In this document: piece by piece, positions 12,622 through 12,965 of the stretch
How positions within the stretch are numbered: the stretch's first letter is position 1
Layout of the letters: each line of letters opens with the position of its first letter
From: CAZCZU01 sp964503475
Lineage (GTDB): Bacteria > Pseudomonadota > Zetaproteobacteria > Mariprofundales > Mariprofundaceae
DNA length: 12,965 nt
Reading direction: 5' to 3'
Assembly: GCA_964503475.1 (NCBI GenBank)
Contig: CAZCZU010000056.1
Coordinates: forward strand, 1-12,965
Notes under the pieces: model-generated
The model's input: the letters and a program-made list of their open reading frames with translations, nothing else
Database searches by the model: none
What the model was told of the DNA's origin: nothing
Made by a program: the position numbers and the translations under genes

Positions 12622-12965
12622 GAGAAGCGTACGAATCGTATGCCCGAGAAAGGCGATCGAGAGCGGCTTGGGAATCATATGATAGTCGTCCAGCACCTTG
12701 ATTTTCTGCTGCAGGGCGTGGTCGGCATAGCCGGAAATGAACAGCAGCGGCAGCTCCGGCCGTTTCTCGCGAATTCTCAGTGCCGCATCGGCACCGCTCA
12801 GTTTCGGCATCACGACATCGAGTACCATCAAATCGATGGCATCCTGATTCCGATGGAAAAGGTCCACCGCTTCGACCCCGTTTTTGGCGGCAAGCACACG
12901 ATAGTCCAGACGCTCAAGCATCACCGTGAGCATGCTGAGCACTGCCGCATTATCGTCTGCAATGA
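12610..12965 (-). CDS. Receiver (CheY-like) domain, 5' end outside the window
   Basis: The frame enters from the right edge with IADDNAAVLSMLTVMLERLDYRVLAAKNG, the first strand of a receiver domain including the acidic pair that helps bind Mg2+. The phosphoacceptor is the Asp in LMVLDVVMP. The conserved Ser/Thr position is the Ser in LLFISGYAD, and the conserved Lys is in MIPKPLS. The domain ends the protein at LLGKQ with no output domain after it. Visible coding is about 118 residues. The start lies outside, so this is either a single-domain response regulator starting just beyond the edge or the C-terminal receiver of a hybrid sensor kinase. The SGYAD and PKPLS style is common in the latter. 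In-frame GTG and ATG codons inside the window would cut off the acidic pair and are not real starts. Confidence 0.88.
   Translation of the reverse strand, partial: IADDNAAVLSMLTVMLERLDYRVLAAKNGVEAVDLFHRNQDAIDLMVLDVVMPKLSGADAALRIREKRPELPLLFISGYADHALQQKIKVLDDYHMIPKPLSIAFLGHTIRTLLGKQ

Overview
The window looks like chromosomal DNA of a Gram-negative proteobacterium. The GC content, judged by eye, is in the mid to upper 50s percent. Two genes have lipobox signal peptides, one encodes a periplasmic c-type cytochrome, and YbiT, PpiC, YggU (DUF167) and DUF2333 proteins are all typical of proteobacteria. I cannot fix the genus. A marine gamma- or zetaproteobacterium is only a guess. There is no rRNA, tRNA, CRISPR array or recognisable transposase gene. 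Almost all genes lie on the minus strand. The exceptions are a small membrane protein at the left end and a peptidoglycan-binding protein with a possible coupled small ORF.

Left part (1-4355): a 76-residue single-pass membrane protein (+) is followed by a decayed copy (398-657) of a peptidoglycan-binding-domain gene whose intact paralogue lies 3.3 kb away (3718-4152, +). Between the two copies are three minus-strand genes: an alpha/beta hydrolase with a full Ser-Asp-His triad, a lipoprotein 9 nt downstream of it, and a RhlE-like DEAD-box RNA helicase. The intact peptidoglycan-binding gene ends in a TGATG overlap with a 40-codon ORF. A strong hairpin at 4301-4321 separates this unit from the convergent cytochrome gene.

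Middle part (4356-6889): a small c-type cytochrome with a 5' region rich in C- and G-runs, then an operon read as DUF2333 membrane protein -> DUF167/YggU -> PpiC parvulin (the last two overlap by 8 nt). Upstream of DUF2333 is a 265-bp MITE-like element (6625-6889) with near-perfect terminal inverted repeats. Its right end supplies the first base of the stop codon of the next gene.

Right part (6889-12965): a four-gene minus-strand cluster, in transcription order lipoprotein -> 110-residue soluble protein -> PhoD-like phosphatase -> three-pass membrane protein. Only the phosphatase has a recognisable family, and this is the best candidate in the window for an uncharacterised functional unit. 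Upstream of it are a GIY-YIG domain protein, the ABC-F ATPase YbiT, and the C-terminal receiver domain of a two-component protein that runs off the right edge.

The housekeeping genes (helicase, YbiT, PpiC, YggU) suggest an ordinary core-genome backbone. The duplicated and decayed peptidoglycan-binding gene, the MITE-like insertion and the lipoprotein-linked enzyme clusters mark the more variable segments.
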